Position numbers and translations under genes: made by a program | The notes under the pieces: model-generated | Databases searched by the model: none | The model's input: the letters and a program-made list of their open reading frames with translations, nothing else | Told to the model about the DNA's origin: nothing | From: Syntrophomonas sp. DTU019 | GTDB lineage: Bacteria > Bacillota > Syntrophomonadia > Syntrophomonadales > Syntrophomonadaceae | Reading direction: 5' to 3' | DNA length: 64,000 bases | Assembly: GCA_913757435.1 (NCBI GenBank) | Contig: CAJYDM010000005.1 | Coordinates: 1 to 64,000 of the forward strand | Part shown: positions 27,406 to 36,449 of the stretch, one piece after another | How the letters are laid out: each line of letters begins with the position of its first letter | Numbering within the stretch: the first letter of the stretch is position 1

Positions 27406-28848
27406 TTGACCGATTGTAATGCAAGAGATGGAAGATCGGATATTGAGTATGAGAAGTTGCTTTACCAATACCTTGACCAAAACAATATCTCCCATATTAA
27501 AGATTTACTCCAGATTTTCGATTATTCATATGATGGCATAGCCTTAAGCGATAAAAATGGAGTAGTTTTTTATGTAAACCAGGCTGTGGAAAGAATTACC
27601 GGAGTTGATAGAACCAAAATCATGGGAAAAAGCCCGCATGATTTTAAGAAAGTGGGCCCTTTCCTCCGAGCAGTGAAGGAAACGGAAAAGAGCAATATTG
27701 TTCATTCGGTACAGCAGTTTAAGACCGGACATATTTATCTGATTACCACTTTGCCATTTATTTTTAAGGGTGAACCATTATATTTTTCCAACTACCGTGA
27801 AATCAATGATTTAAATTATATTCAGGGCTCACTGTTAAGTAAGTTGGAAAAGAAAAAATATGGCTACCGGGAACAATTCCAGCATAATATAAACGTATTC
27901 GCGGACGATGAGATTATCATAAAAAGCCCGCAGATGATCAATATAATGAGGATCGTGGGCAAAATATGCAACACTGATGTCACGGTTAACATAACCGGGG
28001 AATCTGGTGTGGGCAAGGATGTGTTGGCCAGGCTTATTCATGATCTCAGTGACAGAAAAGATCAGCCTTTTATGGAAATAAACTGCAGTCTGATTCCAGA
28101 ACATCTTCTGGAGTCGGAATTATTTGGCTATACGGAGGGCTCATTTACCGGAGCCAAGAAGGCTGGCAAGCCCGGTTTATTTGAATTGGCTAACGGTGGC
28201 ACAGTGTTCTTGGATGAAATAGGGGATATACCCTACAACTTGCAGGTTAAGCTGCTTAAAGTTCTCCAAGACCAAGAAATCATGAGGATAGGCGGAACCA
28301 GCCCGGTGAAATTGGATCTGCGAATAATATGCGCCACCAACCAGGATCTGGAACAAAGAATCCGCGATGGGCGGTTCAGGGAAGATCTATTCTTTAGAAT
28401 AAACACCATGCCTATATATATACCCCCATTAAGGGAGAGACAGGAGGACATTCTTCATCTCGCCAACCTCTTTTTGCAGAAATTTAATAAGCAATACGGG
28501 ACCAGGCATGTCTTTTCTTCTGAGGTATGCGATTGTTTGGAAACTTATCACTGGCCGGGCAATATTCGAGAACTTAAAAGCCTCATCGAGAGATTGGTAT
28601 TAATAGCAGATGGCCCCAAAATCACAGTAAACGACCTTCCGGTTGCAGCCCAAAAGGGTCAGGGCAGCCAGGTACAACAGCAGAATATGACCAACTTAAA
28701 GGATATGCTGGATCAGTATGAAATGGATATTATCGCTAAAGCCGTTAATGAATACGGAGCTCGGAAAGCAGCCGATATGCTAGGGATAGACTACTCCACT
28801 CTTAAACGAAAAAGGCAAAAACTAAAAGTATCTAACGGCAATGAGTAA
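27406..28848 (+). CDS. Sigma-54-dependent transcriptional activator (PAS/AAA+/Fis)
   Basis: Enhancer-binding protein that opens sigma-54 promoters, 480 residues. The TTG at 27406 is chosen because AAGGAGG ends nine bases upstream; a GTG at 27340 has a poorer site. An N-terminal PAS sensor domain (IFDYSYDGIALSDKNGVVFY) replaces a receiver domain, so control is by a ligand or redox cue. The AAA+ domain has Walker A GESGVGKD, the sigma-54 contact loop GSFTGA (a variant of GAFTGA) and Walker B GGTVFLDEIGDI. A Fis-type HTH ends it (YGARKAADMLGIDYSTLKRK). It lies between two sigma-54-driven units and probably controls both. Confidence 0.93.
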   Translation: MTDCNARDGRSDIEYEKLLYQYLDQNNISHIKDLLQIFDYSYDGIALSDKNGVVFYVNQAVERITGVDRTKIMGKSPHDFKKVGPFLRAVKETEKSNIVHSVQQFKTGHIYLITTLPFIFKGEPLYFSNYREINDLNYIQGSLLSKLEKKKYGYREQFQHNINVFADDEIIIKSPQMINIMRIVGKICNTDVTVNITGESGVGKDVLARLIHDLSDRKDQPFMEINCSLIPEHLLESELFGYTEGSFTGAKKAGKPGLFELANGGTVFLDEIGDIPYNLQVKLLKVLQDQEIMRIGGTSPVKLDLRIICATNQDLEQRIRDGRFREDLFFRINTMPIYIPPLRERQEDILHLANLFLQKFNKQYGTRHVFSSEVCDCLETYHWPGNIRELKSLIERLVLIADGPKITVNDLPVAAQKGQGSQVQQQNMTNLKDMLDQYEMDIIAKAVNEYGARKAADMLGIDYSTLKRKRQKLKVSNGNE

Positions 28849-29141
28849 TTGGTCGGATGCTTACGACTCAGCCTGCAGCCTTTGATGATAAAGCGCCCGG
28901 GTGCAAAGATGCACCGAAAAATAGAATATATATCAGGAAATAGGTCTTTACATTGATGAACCTTAATGTTTGGGATAGGGTGCGTATATGCGCCCTATCC
29001 CATTCTTTGTTAAACAATAAATTCCTATAATTTAATTCCTGCAGGTATTTGAAGATTCTAAGTATGCCCAAAAAGGCTATTTATCGGGGCCAGTTTTTCA
29101 TCCTTCAATCAGTAGGGTATGAGAAACTGGTCTATATATTT
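28849..29141. other. Intergenic control region upstream of the Mo-enzyme operon
   Basis: No gene is seen. It holds a small palindrome GGTGCA-AAGA-TGCACC (28900-28915), about 240 bp upstream of the sigma-54 promoter and so a candidate activator site, and the terminator at 28971-29011. Confidence 0.5.
28971..29011 (+). terminator. Terminator after the sigma-54 activator gene
   Basis: 13-bp stem TGGGATAGGGTGC (28971-28983) with GCGCCCTATCCCA (28990-29002), one G-U pair, followed by TTCTTTGTT. Confidence 0.75.
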
Positions 29142-29157
29142 TGGCACATATGTTGCA
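29142..29157 (+). promoter_or_regulatory. Sigma-54 promoter of the molybdoenzyme operon
   Basis: TTGGCACATATGTTGC matches the -24/-12 consensus: TGGCAC, exactly ten bases between GG and GC, then TTGCA. It gives a leader of about 120 nt before the first gene. Confidence 0.85.
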
Positions 29158-29286
29158 AGTTTATATTTATACTCTATCTCCGCGTGGATAAAGTTTCTAA
29201 ATAAGATCTTTGAAGCTCATGATGTACGCAATTTATGGGAGCGGATGCAGATTTTTTATAACGGTAAAATAAGGAGGCGATAGATT

Positions 29287-31431
29287 ATGGCCACGCGCAA
29301 AGAGCATATTACGTTTTGCCATATTTGTGGCAATCACTGTGCTCTAACTGCTGTCGTTGAAAACGGTAAGCTTGTTGAAGTCAAGGCTGGTGCCGGGTAT
29401 CCCGCCAATATGTGCTCCATTCAGAAAGGGGCTGACCATTTAATTGGCACCGTTAACAGTCCAGACCGTCTTACCAAGCCACTGAGAAGAGTCGGCGAAA
29501 AGGGGTCCGGCAAATGGGAGGAAATATCCTGGGATGAGGCCCTGGATACTATTGCTGAAAAGCTAATTGATGTAAAAGAAAAATTTGGGCCTGAGTATGT
29601 GATCATGGTGCTGGGAGAACCCAAAGGCATGGAATTCCCCTTTGCTCAGCGGTTTGCCACCGCTTTCGGTACTCCCAACACCATTACCCCGGGTAATTAT
29701 TGCGGAGTGCAGTCCACCGAAGCGTTGCGGTATACCTTCGGGTCCAGATATATTCGCGCCAGGATGGAAGGCAACCCCGGACTGGTCACCATTTGGGGCA
29801 GCAACATCGCTCATACTGGCGGAACCTTCTCTCAGATCGGGCGCAATGACCTCAACCGTCTTATAGTTGGCGGCGATACCAAACTGGTTGTGATTGATCC
29901 CAAGAACATCGAATTATGGCCGGAAAAGGGCATGCACGCAGCTGATGCCGATTATTGGCTAAGACCCAGGCCTAGTAGTGATGGAATACTAGCCATGGGA
30001 TTTATCAAGGTGATCATCGATGAAAAGCTTTACGACCCTGATTACATCGAGAAATGGACAGTTGGCTTTGAGGAATTACGCCAGGAAGTCGCGACCTTTA
30101 CATTGGAAGAAGTTGAGAAACTCACCTGGGTTCCTAAAAAAGACATTCAGGAAGTAGCCCGGCTGATGGCAACGGTTAAACCGGCATTGATTGGCAATGG
30201 CAACTCCTTGGAAGGCAACATAGAAGCTTTTCAAATGGCCCGGGCCTTAGCGGTGTTAAGAGGGCTTATTGGCAGCGTCAATACACCTTATGGCGGTCTG
30301 GTGGATCAAATCCCTCCGAATTATTATCCACCGGGTGCATTTATGATGAGCGACTTAAAGGAAAAACTCAAAGAGTATCCGCGCACACCGGAGAGAACCA
30401 TTGGTGGTTCCGATTTTTCCATAGCTGCCAAATTCGGGTACGTACCCACCCAGGCTCTAGTAGACGCTTTGCTGACCGAAAAGCCTTATCTTCCCAAGGT
30501 CGGCCTGACATTTGTTAATAACCCCCTGCTCACCTACGCCGACTCCATCGCAACCGAAGAGGCCTTTAAGAAGTTCGAGCTTTTGGTGGTTTCCGAGCTG
30601 TTCCATACCGCTACTACCAGAATTGCTGATATTGTCCTTCCCGCAGCGGTTCTAAGCGAATACGATGGCATTGCTTACTGGCCGGCCTGGTTTGGAAATC
30701 TTCGGGCCAATGTTAAAGTAGTTGATCCTCCCGGAGAAGCCTGGCCGGATCATAAAATGGTCAATGAACTGGCGAAGCGGGTCGGTTTGGGACAATATTT
30801 CTGGGAAGACGAAATCATGGCCATGGATTATATGCTGGAACCTTTGGGAATGACCTGGGAGTACTTCCGTGATAATGTTAGGTATTTGCATGGGGAAAGC
30901 CTATACGATCCAGAAAAAGTAATTGGCTATAACACCCGCTCTGGCAAAGTGCAGTTATACTGCGAGGAACTGGCCAAATCCAAGGTCGATCCGTTGCCCC
31001 GATTTAAAGACCTGGTTAAACCGCTTATGGGCCCATGTGAAATAACTGAGTCATATCCATTCATAATGACCAACTACAAGAGCGAGGTCTTCATGTTGTC
31101 AGGATACCGTGGGGTCAAGGAATTGAGGATAAAATCGCCGACCCCTACAGTATATATGAATCCCGATGCTGCCAAAGAACAGGGTTTTAAAGATGGCGAC
31201 TGGATATATATCGAAACCTTCAAGGGACGGATAAGGCAGAAGTTGGCCCTTCAGCCCGGCATGCATCCCAAGGTTGTCAATGTTGAATTCGGGTGGGGTG
31301 ACTATGGCTATGAAGATGCCAATAATAATCTTCTCACCGAGTACTCTCGTCCCTGGGACACTGCCACTGGTTGTTTGACTTTAAGGGGACTGGCCTGCAA
31401 AGTGTACCTGGCACCAGATGAGGGGGAGTAG
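29287..31431 (+). CDS. Molybdopterin (bis-MGD) oxidoreductase catalytic subunit
   Basis: Mo- or W-dependent oxidoreductase of the DMSO-reductase superfamily, 714 residues, ATG with AAGGAGGCG upstream. The N-terminal [4Fe-4S] motif is Cys11-x2-Cys14-x3-Cys18 ... Cys43. The probable metal ligand is Cys139 in PGNYCGVQS, as in Cys-type formate dehydrogenases and acetylene hydratase. WGSNIAHTGG, the MGD-binding ADIVLPAAVLSEYDG segment and a C-terminal molydopterin-dinucleotide domain follow. No Tat signal is seen, so the enzyme is cytoplasmic. It is co-transcribed with two electron-transfer subunits. It is not clearly a formate dehydrogenase; the substrate is unknown. Confidence 0.9.
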   Translation: MATRKEHITFCHICGNHCALTAVVENGKLVEVKAGAGYPANMCSIQKGADHLIGTVNSPDRLTKPLRRVGEKGSGKWEEISWDEALDTIAEKLIDVKEKFGPEYVIMVLGEPKGMEFPFAQRFATAFGTPNTITPGNYCGVQSTEALRYTFGSRYIRARMEGNPGLVTIWGSNIAHTGGTFSQIGRNDLNRLIVGGDTKLVVIDPKNIELWPEKGMHAADADYWLRPRPSSDGILAMGFIKVIIDEKLYDPDYIEKWTVGFEELRQEVATFTLEEVEKLTWVPKKDIQEVARLMATVKPALIGNGNSLEGNIEAFQMARALAVLRGLIGSVNTPYGGLVDQIPPNYYPPGAFMMSDLKEKLKEYPRTPERTIGGSDFSIAAKFGYVPTQALVDALLTEKPYLPKVGLTFVNNPLLTYADSIATEEAFKKFELLVVSELFHTATTRIADIVLPAAVLSEYDGIAYWPAWFGNLRANVKVVDPPGEAWPDHKMVNELAKRVGLGQYFWEDEIMAMDYMLEPLGMTWEYFRDNVRYLHGESLYDPEKVIGYNTRSGKVQLYCEELAKSKVDPLPRFKDLVKPLMGPCEITESYPFIMTNYKSEVFMLSGYRGVKELRIKSPTPTVYMNPDAAKEQGFKDGDWIYIETFKGRIRQKLALQPGMHPKVVNVEFGWGDYGYEDANNNLLTEYSRPWDTATGCLTLRGLACKVYLAPDEGE

Positions 31432-31451
31432 ACAGATGAGGGGGAGTAGAC
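31416..31451 (+). repeat. 18-bp perfect tandem duplication at a gene junction
   Basis: AGATGAGGGGGAGTAGAC occurs at 31416-31433 and again at 31434-31451. The first copy supplies the stop codon of the molybdoenzyme gene; the second repeats that stop in frame and provides the GAGGGGGA ribosome site of the next gene, whose ATG begins at 31452. Confidence 0.95.
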
Positions 31452-32477
31452 ATGGATAAAGTCATTAGAAAGCACGATTTTCTCAAACTACTTTTTGCTG
31501 ATCTCAAAGAAAAATATCATATTATCGGCCCGACCCGTAAGGGAGGGGGCACATCAACCTATGCCTACCCCACCTTCGACGACATCGATCGGGCGATCGA
31601 TTTGGAAATGGGTTATACCACTACCATGGGCTCGCTAAAGAAATTGTATTTTCCTGATAACGAAGCCCTTTATCAGTATCAAAGGGTGGGCACCGAGGTG
31701 GAACTTGTAAACCTGCGCCAGGCTTGGGACAAAGAAAAGGTGATACTTGGCCTGCACCCCTGTGACATCTCCGCCCTGGCGGTTTTGGACAAGGTATTTG
31801 GCCTTGATCAGTATTACACCGACAAACGAAACAAAAGCCTCATAATCGGGTTGACCTGTGATTCGGCATGCTCGCGGGGATTTTGCAGCAGTGTCAACTC
31901 CGGACCTGATGCCCAAAGTGGTTTTGATTTGCTGCTAACTGACATCGGGGACGGCTACTTCTGCAGATCGGGTTCAGAGCGGGGCGAAAGACTGTTAAGC
32001 TTGGAATATTTTAAGGCCGCTGCTCCCGAAGACATCCAGGCTAGAGCTAAAAAGCTGCAAAAGACTGAGGATGAGCTAAAGGGGCGTTTCTCGCTGGATG
32101 AAGTAACATCGGCGTTAGCAGAGAAGTACAATGATTCGTTGTGGGATGAATTTGCCGATAAATGCTATACTTGCGGCGCTTGTAATATGGTCTGTCCCAC
32201 CTGTACTTGCTTCACCATCAATGAGAAAGCCAAGGGCGATCACAGCCAGGGTAAAAGGGTAGTGGTATGGGATTCATGCCATTTTGAAAGATTTGCCCAA
32301 ATGGCCGGCAATTTTAATCTAAGAGAGGAAAAGAAGTCCAGGTTCAAGCACCGCATTTATGACAAATTCCATTTCAGCCTGGTGCGACAAGGCAAGGTAT
32401 CATGCGTGGGCTGCGGAAGATGCGCTGACTTCTGCCCATCTCACATTGATATCCGTGAAGCTATGAGCAGACTGTAG
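31452..32477 (+). CDS. Iron-sulfur electron-transfer subunit (sulfhydrogenase beta/AsrA-like)
   Basis: 341 residues. The N-terminal domain (LGLHPCDISALAVLDKVFG, LTCDSACSRGFCSSVNSG) and two C-terminal [4Fe-4S] motifs (Cys238-x2-Cys241-x2-Cys244-x3-Cys248, and Cys318-x2-Cys321-x2-Cys324-x3-Cys328-Pro) are those of the AsrA/HydB family. Members pass electrons between a flavoprotein partner and a catalytic subunit. Here it sits between a molybdoenzyme gene and an AsrB/HydG-like gene, so it probably wires them together in one soluble complex. Confidence 0.9.
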   Translation: MDKVIRKHDFLKLLFADLKEKYHIIGPTRKGGGTSTYAYPTFDDIDRAIDLEMGYTTTMGSLKKLYFPDNEALYQYQRVGTEVELVNLRQAWDKEKVILGLHPCDISALAVLDKVFGLDQYYTDKRNKSLIIGLTCDSACSRGFCSSVNSGPDAQSGFDLLLTDIGDGYFCRSGSERGERLLSLEYFKAAAPEDIQARAKKLQKTEDELKGRFSLDEVTSALAEKYNDSLWDEFADKCYTCGACNMVCPTCTCFTINEKAKGDHSQGKRVVVWDSCHFERFAQMAGNFNLREEKKSRFKHRIYDKFHFSLVRQGKVSCVGCGRCADFCPSHIDIREAMSRL

Positions 32478-32489
32478 GAGGGAATTACA

Positions 32490-33320
32490 TTGGAAAATAT
32501 TTATTTGCCTGAAATGGCTGTGGTACAGGAGATTAAAGAGGAAACTCCTCAGATCAGAACCCTGACGATTAAAATGGCAAAAAAGCAAGCCAGGAGTGTC
32601 CTTCCGGGTCAGTTTATGGAATTGACTATTTTCGGTTCCGGTGAATTTCCGGTAAGCGTTGCTGCGGTGCTCAATCCGGAAGCAACCCTCATTCAGACCA
32701 CCATTCAACAGGTGGGGAAAGCCACCCGGGAAACCGCCCGGCTGACCCCGGGATCTAAAATTGGCATAAGGGGACCGTTCGGTAACGGATACCCATTAGA
32801 AGCCATGCAAGGCCGGAATATCTGCCTGGTTACCGGCGGGGTTGGATTAGCTGCCGCCCGGCAGCTTATCAACTACATCGTCGCCAATAGAAATCGATTC
32901 GGGGAGGTCATATTGCTTCACGGCGCCAGGACCCCCGGCGACCTGATCTATAAGGACTTTCTTTTCAATGCTGAGGATGCCCACCGAAATAATATCAGCA
33001 TAAGTGTTACTGTAGATCAGCCAGACCAGAATTGGAATCAGACCATTGGACCAGTAACTGAACTATTTAAAAAAGTCAGGGTTGAGGCGGATAATACTGT
33101 AGCCATAGTCTGCGGGCCGGGCAAAATGATGAATAATGTCTGTGCAGGCCTGGCGCAAATGGGCTTACCTGATGATCAAATCTTGCTGGCCCTGGAAAGC
33201 AGAATGCATTGTGGCATGGGAGTATGCGGTCATTGTGCGGTGGGCTATAAAAAGGTCTGTGTAGATGGCCCGATATTCGCCTACGGAGAGGTCAAGAACA
33301 ACTTGGAGAAGTTGATTTAG
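32490..33320 (+). CDS. FAD/NAD(P)-binding subunit (sulfhydrogenase gamma/AsrB-like)
   Basis: Ferredoxin-NADP reductase-type flavoprotein, 276 residues, TTG start with GTAGGAGGG upstream. A FAD-binding barrel (LPGQFMELTIFG), nucleotide-binding domain (CLVTGGVGLAAARQLI and VAIVCGPGKMM) and C-terminal [2Fe-2S] motif (CGMGVCGHC ... Cys) are all present. It would couple NAD(P)H to the neighbouring iron-sulfur subunit and the molybdoenzyme. It ends the three-gene unit, just before a perfect hairpin. Confidence 0.92.
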   Translation: MENIYLPEMAVVQEIKEETPQIRTLTIKMAKKQARSVLPGQFMELTIFGSGEFPVSVAAVLNPEATLIQTTIQQVGKATRETARLTPGSKIGIRGPFGNGYPLEAMQGRNICLVTGGVGLAAARQLINYIVANRNRFGEVILLHGARTPGDLIYKDFLFNAEDAHRNNISISVTVDQPDQNWNQTIGPVTELFKKVRVEADNTVAIVCGPGKMMNNVCAGLAQMGLPDDQILLALESRMHCGMGVCGHCAVGYKKVCVDGPIFAYGEVKNNLEKLI

Positions 33321-33328
33321 CGATTCAG

Positions 33329-33357
33329 CCTGGGGCATATCCCAGACATGCCCCAGG
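33329..33357 (+). terminator. Terminator-like hairpin after the Mo/FeS/flavin operon
   Basis: Perfect 10-bp stem CCTGGGGCAT (33329-33338) with ATGCCCCAGG (33348-33357), nine-base loop, followed only by TTAAGTT. Confidence 0.65.
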
Positions 33358-33460
33358 TTAAGTTGGCCCCACCATCCTGTAGGAAGATGGCTGTAAAAGG
33401 GGGGGTAGAGCTAGAAGCAGGTTAGTCATCTAGTTGGTATTATTAAGGGAGGGATATCAT

Positions 33461-34867
33461 TTGTTTAAGGATTCTAAGATAACAGGTACAATTGTAGTCA
33501 CATTGATTGCCATTGTCATCGGACTCCTAAAACCCTTTACCGGACTTGGCCCTCAAGGACACTATATCCTGGCTTCGGTAGTTGTCGCCCTGGGCTTATG
33601 GATTTTTAAACCTGGGGGAGTCCCCTTTATGGCTGGATCTACCTTCCTGGTGGCCAGCGGCCTCTTATTCGGACTTAAGTATACGACTGTTGTATCAGGC
33701 TTTGTTAATTCTGCCCTCTGGATATTAATCCCCGCCCTATATTTTGGTTTTGTATTACAGAAAACTGGCCTGGGCAAAAGGATTGCCTACCTGGTATTAA
33801 AGAGCTTTAAACCCAGTTGGATGAGCATAGCCTTGAGCTGGTTCATTATCGGTGTGGTGCTTTCGGCTCTCACTCCATCCACGACGGTTAGGGTGGCTAT
33901 CGTAATGCCCATTGCTCTGGGGGTCATTGATGCCTGCAAGTTGGAGTATCGTTCCAAAGGCTCTGCTTATATCGCCATAATTGCTTTTGCAATGTGCCTC
34001 ATACCAGGTTCCGGCTGGCTGACAGGAGGTCTTGCTGGCCCTATTCTGCTCGGATTTACTCCTGCAGATCTTAAACACTTAGTTAACTTCAACTCCTGGT
34101 TTCAAGTATTATTCGTACCCTGGTTTATAGCAACCGTGGTCTTTGCCATCCTGGTCTATGTTTTAATGAAGCCCAAGGAAGCTATTGGGATAACCAGCGA
34201 CACTTTTAAACAGCAATATGCGCAATTAGGCCCCATTACTAAGCCTGAGATCATTACCGCATTGGTTTTAACAGTGACATTAATATTGTTTGCCACAGAA
34301 AAATTCACGGGAATACCCTCAGCATCAACAGCTTTGTTAGCCCTAGCCATCCTGCTTTTGTGTGGCATAATAAAGGCACCCGAAGTCGGCACTGGAGCCA
34401 ACTGGGACATAATCGTATTTTTCGGGGTAACCATAAGCTTAGTGACCATCTTTGCCGAGGCCAAGGTGGCTGCCTGGATTAATCCTATTCTACAGCCCAC
34501 CCTGTTTGGTCTGGCTCCGTCGCCGCTTCTGTTCATGCTGGTAATCACCCTGGGGATATTGCTAATACGTTTTATTGACGTTCCCTGGGGGTTATCGACT
34601 ATTGCCTTGACTATTGCATTAATGGTTCCTCTGTTCAATAACTTTGGCATTCATCCGCTGGTGATTATGTTTGCTTATCTGGCAGGGGTTAACTTCTTCT
34701 TTCTATCCTATCAACAGCCCTGGATGCTAATGGCGGAAGGGATTATATCCGGCAAAGGTTGGGCTTCCAACCATGTTTTAATTGCCGGCTTGTGCTATGT
34801 GGCGGCAGTGGTAATTGCGTTGATAGTGAGCATTCCCTACTGGCGGATGCTTGGCGTTATCAACTGA
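33461..34867 (+). CDS. DASS/SLC13-type carboxylate transporter
   Basis: Polytopic membrane protein, 468 residues, TTG start with AGGGAGG seven bases upstream. About 12 hydrophobic helices are visible, with the duplicated Ser/Thr-rich loops of the divalent-anion:sodium symporter family (LSALTPSTTVRVAIVMPIA, where the first Thr/Ser cluster lies, and the DIIVFFGVTISL and FIDVPWGLSTIALTIALMVP segments). Such transporters import di- or monocarboxylates or sulfate with Na+. Its place next to CoA-activating genes suggests it imports the pathway's acid. Confidence 0.85.
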   Translation: MFKDSKITGTIVVTLIAIVIGLLKPFTGLGPQGHYILASVVVALGLWIFKPGGVPFMAGSTFLVASGLLFGLKYTTVVSGFVNSALWILIPALYFGFVLQKTGLGKRIAYLVLKSFKPSWMSIALSWFIIGVVLSALTPSTTVRVAIVMPIALGVIDACKLEYRSKGSAYIAIIAFAMCLIPGSGWLTGGLAGPILLGFTPADLKHLVNFNSWFQVLFVPWFIATVVFAILVYVLMKPKEAIGITSDTFKQQYAQLGPITKPEIITALVLTVTLILFATEKFTGIPSASTALLALAILLLCGIIKAPEVGTGANWDIIVFFGVTISLVTIFAEAKVAAWINPILQPTLFGLAPSPLLFMLVITLGILLIRFIDVPWGLSTIALTIALMVPLFNNFGIHPLVIMFAYLAGVNFFFLSYQQPWMLMAEGIISGKGWASNHVLIAGLCYVAAVVIALIVSIPYWRMLGVIN

Positions 34868-34885
34868 TCGGTTCCATTCTAACCG

Positions 34886-34926
34886 GGGCAGCCTATAAGG
34901 CTTCTTAGCCTATTAGGTTGCCCTAT
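34886..34926 (+). terminator. Imperfect hairpin after the transporter gene
   Basis: 16-base arms (34886-34901 and 34908-34923) pair at 14 positions including one G-U. The T-tail is weak. A second small repeat, GGAATCT-A10-GG-AGATTCC (34951-34976), follows before the CoA-transferase ribosome site. Confidence 0.45.
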
Positions 34927-35007
34927 TGCCGACATCAATCAATAAGTGGGGGAATCTAAAAAAAAAAGGAGATTCCTGCCAGACCATACCAAAGGAGCGG
35001 ACGATAC

Positions 35008-36351
35008 ATGAATTTTGCCCAGGAATATACGAATAAATTGAGGAATGCCCAAGAAGCCGTAAAAATTGTTAAGTCAGGTGATAATGTTCATTATGGAGAA
35101 TTTGTAATGAACTCACAGCTACTTGATGCTGCTCTTGCGGATCGCAAAGAAGACTTATGTAATGTTATAGTACGAACCAACTGCTGTCCTTTTGTACCGC
35201 AAGTTGTACAGGTGGATCCCAAAAGAGAGCATTTTACCTTAATTGACACTCACTTTAGCAGCGTCAGCCGTCATTTACACGATAATGACTTGTGTTATTA
35301 CGAGCCATTAACCTATCATGAAGTTCCTTCCTGGTATTACCGCGGCTATGTGCCGGTTGATGTAGCCATGATTAAGGTAGGCCCCATGGATGAACACGGT
35401 TTTTTCAATCTCGGCACTGCCAATTCGTATACTACGGCTTTTGTCTCCGCAGCTAAAATTGTCATAGCCGAAGTAAACAATTCCATACCCCGTTGTTTGG
35501 GCGGCAATAAGGAAGCTTTGCACATCTCGGAAATTGACTATCTGGTAGAAGGAGATAGTGAGCCATTAATTCAATTGCCGCAGGTACCAATCAACGACAT
35601 TGATCAAAAGGTTGCTGAGCTTGTCGTCAATGCCATCCCTAATGGCGGCTGCCTGCAATTAGGGATTGGAGCTATGCCCAATGCTATTGGAGCTATGATA
35701 GCCAGGTCAGATTTAAAAGACCTGGGTGTGCATACCGAAATGCTAGTAGACTCCTACGTTGACATGTATGAGGCGGGGCGCATTACTGGTAAGCTCAAAC
35801 AAATTGACAAGGGGAAGATGGTCTATACTTTCGCTATGGGGACCGATAAACTATACAATTTTCTTGATAACAATCCGGTATGTGCCAGTTACCCGGTAGA
35901 ATACACTAACGACCCCTATGTTATTGCGCAGAACCAGCGGGTCATGGCCATTAACAATGCTATCGAAGTTGACCTTTATGGTCAGGTTTGTTCGGAATCA
36001 TCCGGCATTCGTCAGATTACTGGAACCGGTGGACAGCTTGACTATATATTCGGTTCATACAAGTCCGAGGCGGGAAAGGGTTTTATCTGCCTGAGTTCGA
36101 GCATCATCGGCAAGAACGGTGAAATGATCTCCAGAATTGTTCCCACCTTGCCTACCGGCGCGACCGTCACCGTACCCCGTAGTATTACTTACTACGTGGT
36201 CACTGAATACGGTATGGTCAATCTAAAAGGTAAATCTACCTATCAAAGAGCTGAAGCCCTTATCAGTATTGCCCATCCGCAGTTTAGGGATGAATTAATA
36301 AAACGTGCCGCAGAAATGAAAATATGGCGGCGGAGTAACAAAATAGCATAG
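35008..36351 (+). CDS. Acetyl-CoA hydrolase/CoA-transferase family protein
   Basis: Family I CoA-transferase resembling butyryl-CoA:acetate or 4-hydroxybutyrate CoA-transferase, 447 residues. The ATG is preceded by AAAGGAGCGG. The probable catalytic Glu lies in GVHTEMLVDSYVDMYE, and the glycine-rich C-terminal CoA-site pattern is GTGGQLDYIFGSYKSEAGKG. QLGIGAMPNAIG is also typical. It would swap CoA between the pathway acid and acetate, sparing ATP compared with the AMP-forming ligase. The acyl specificity cannot be assigned. The pyrophosphatase gene starts 98 bp downstream with no visible terminator between. Confidence 0.9.
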   Translation: MNFAQEYTNKLRNAQEAVKIVKSGDNVHYGEFVMNSQLLDAALADRKEDLCNVIVRTNCCPFVPQVVQVDPKREHFTLIDTHFSSVSRHLHDNDLCYYEPLTYHEVPSWYYRGYVPVDVAMIKVGPMDEHGFFNLGTANSYTTAFVSAAKIVIAEVNNSIPRCLGGNKEALHISEIDYLVEGDSEPLIQLPQVPINDIDQKVAELVVNAIPNGGCLQLGIGAMPNAIGAMIARSDLKDLGVHTEMLVDSYVDMYEAGRITGKLKQIDKGKMVYTFAMGTDKLYNFLDNNPVCASYPVEYTNDPYVIAQNQRVMAINNAIEVDLYGQVCSESSGIRQITGTGGQLDYIFGSYKSEAGKGFICLSSSIIGKNGEMISRIVPTLPTGATVTVPRSITYYVVTEYGMVNLKGKSTYQRAEALISIAHPQFRDELIKRAAEMKIWRRSNKIA

Positions 36352-36449
36352 TGGTTTATTATCACGCCACAACTCATTACCTAAATATTAGATGTTGCGC
36401 CTTATTAAGGCCAGTAATACGCTCTTCATTAGAAAGAAGGTTTGAAAAA

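Noticed and set aside
33362-33395. A dispersed repeat shared with 42548-42575
   Set aside because: TTGGC-CCCACC...TAGGA...CTG segments look similar in both gaps, but gaps and mismatches are too many to call a repeat by eye; an alignment would decide.
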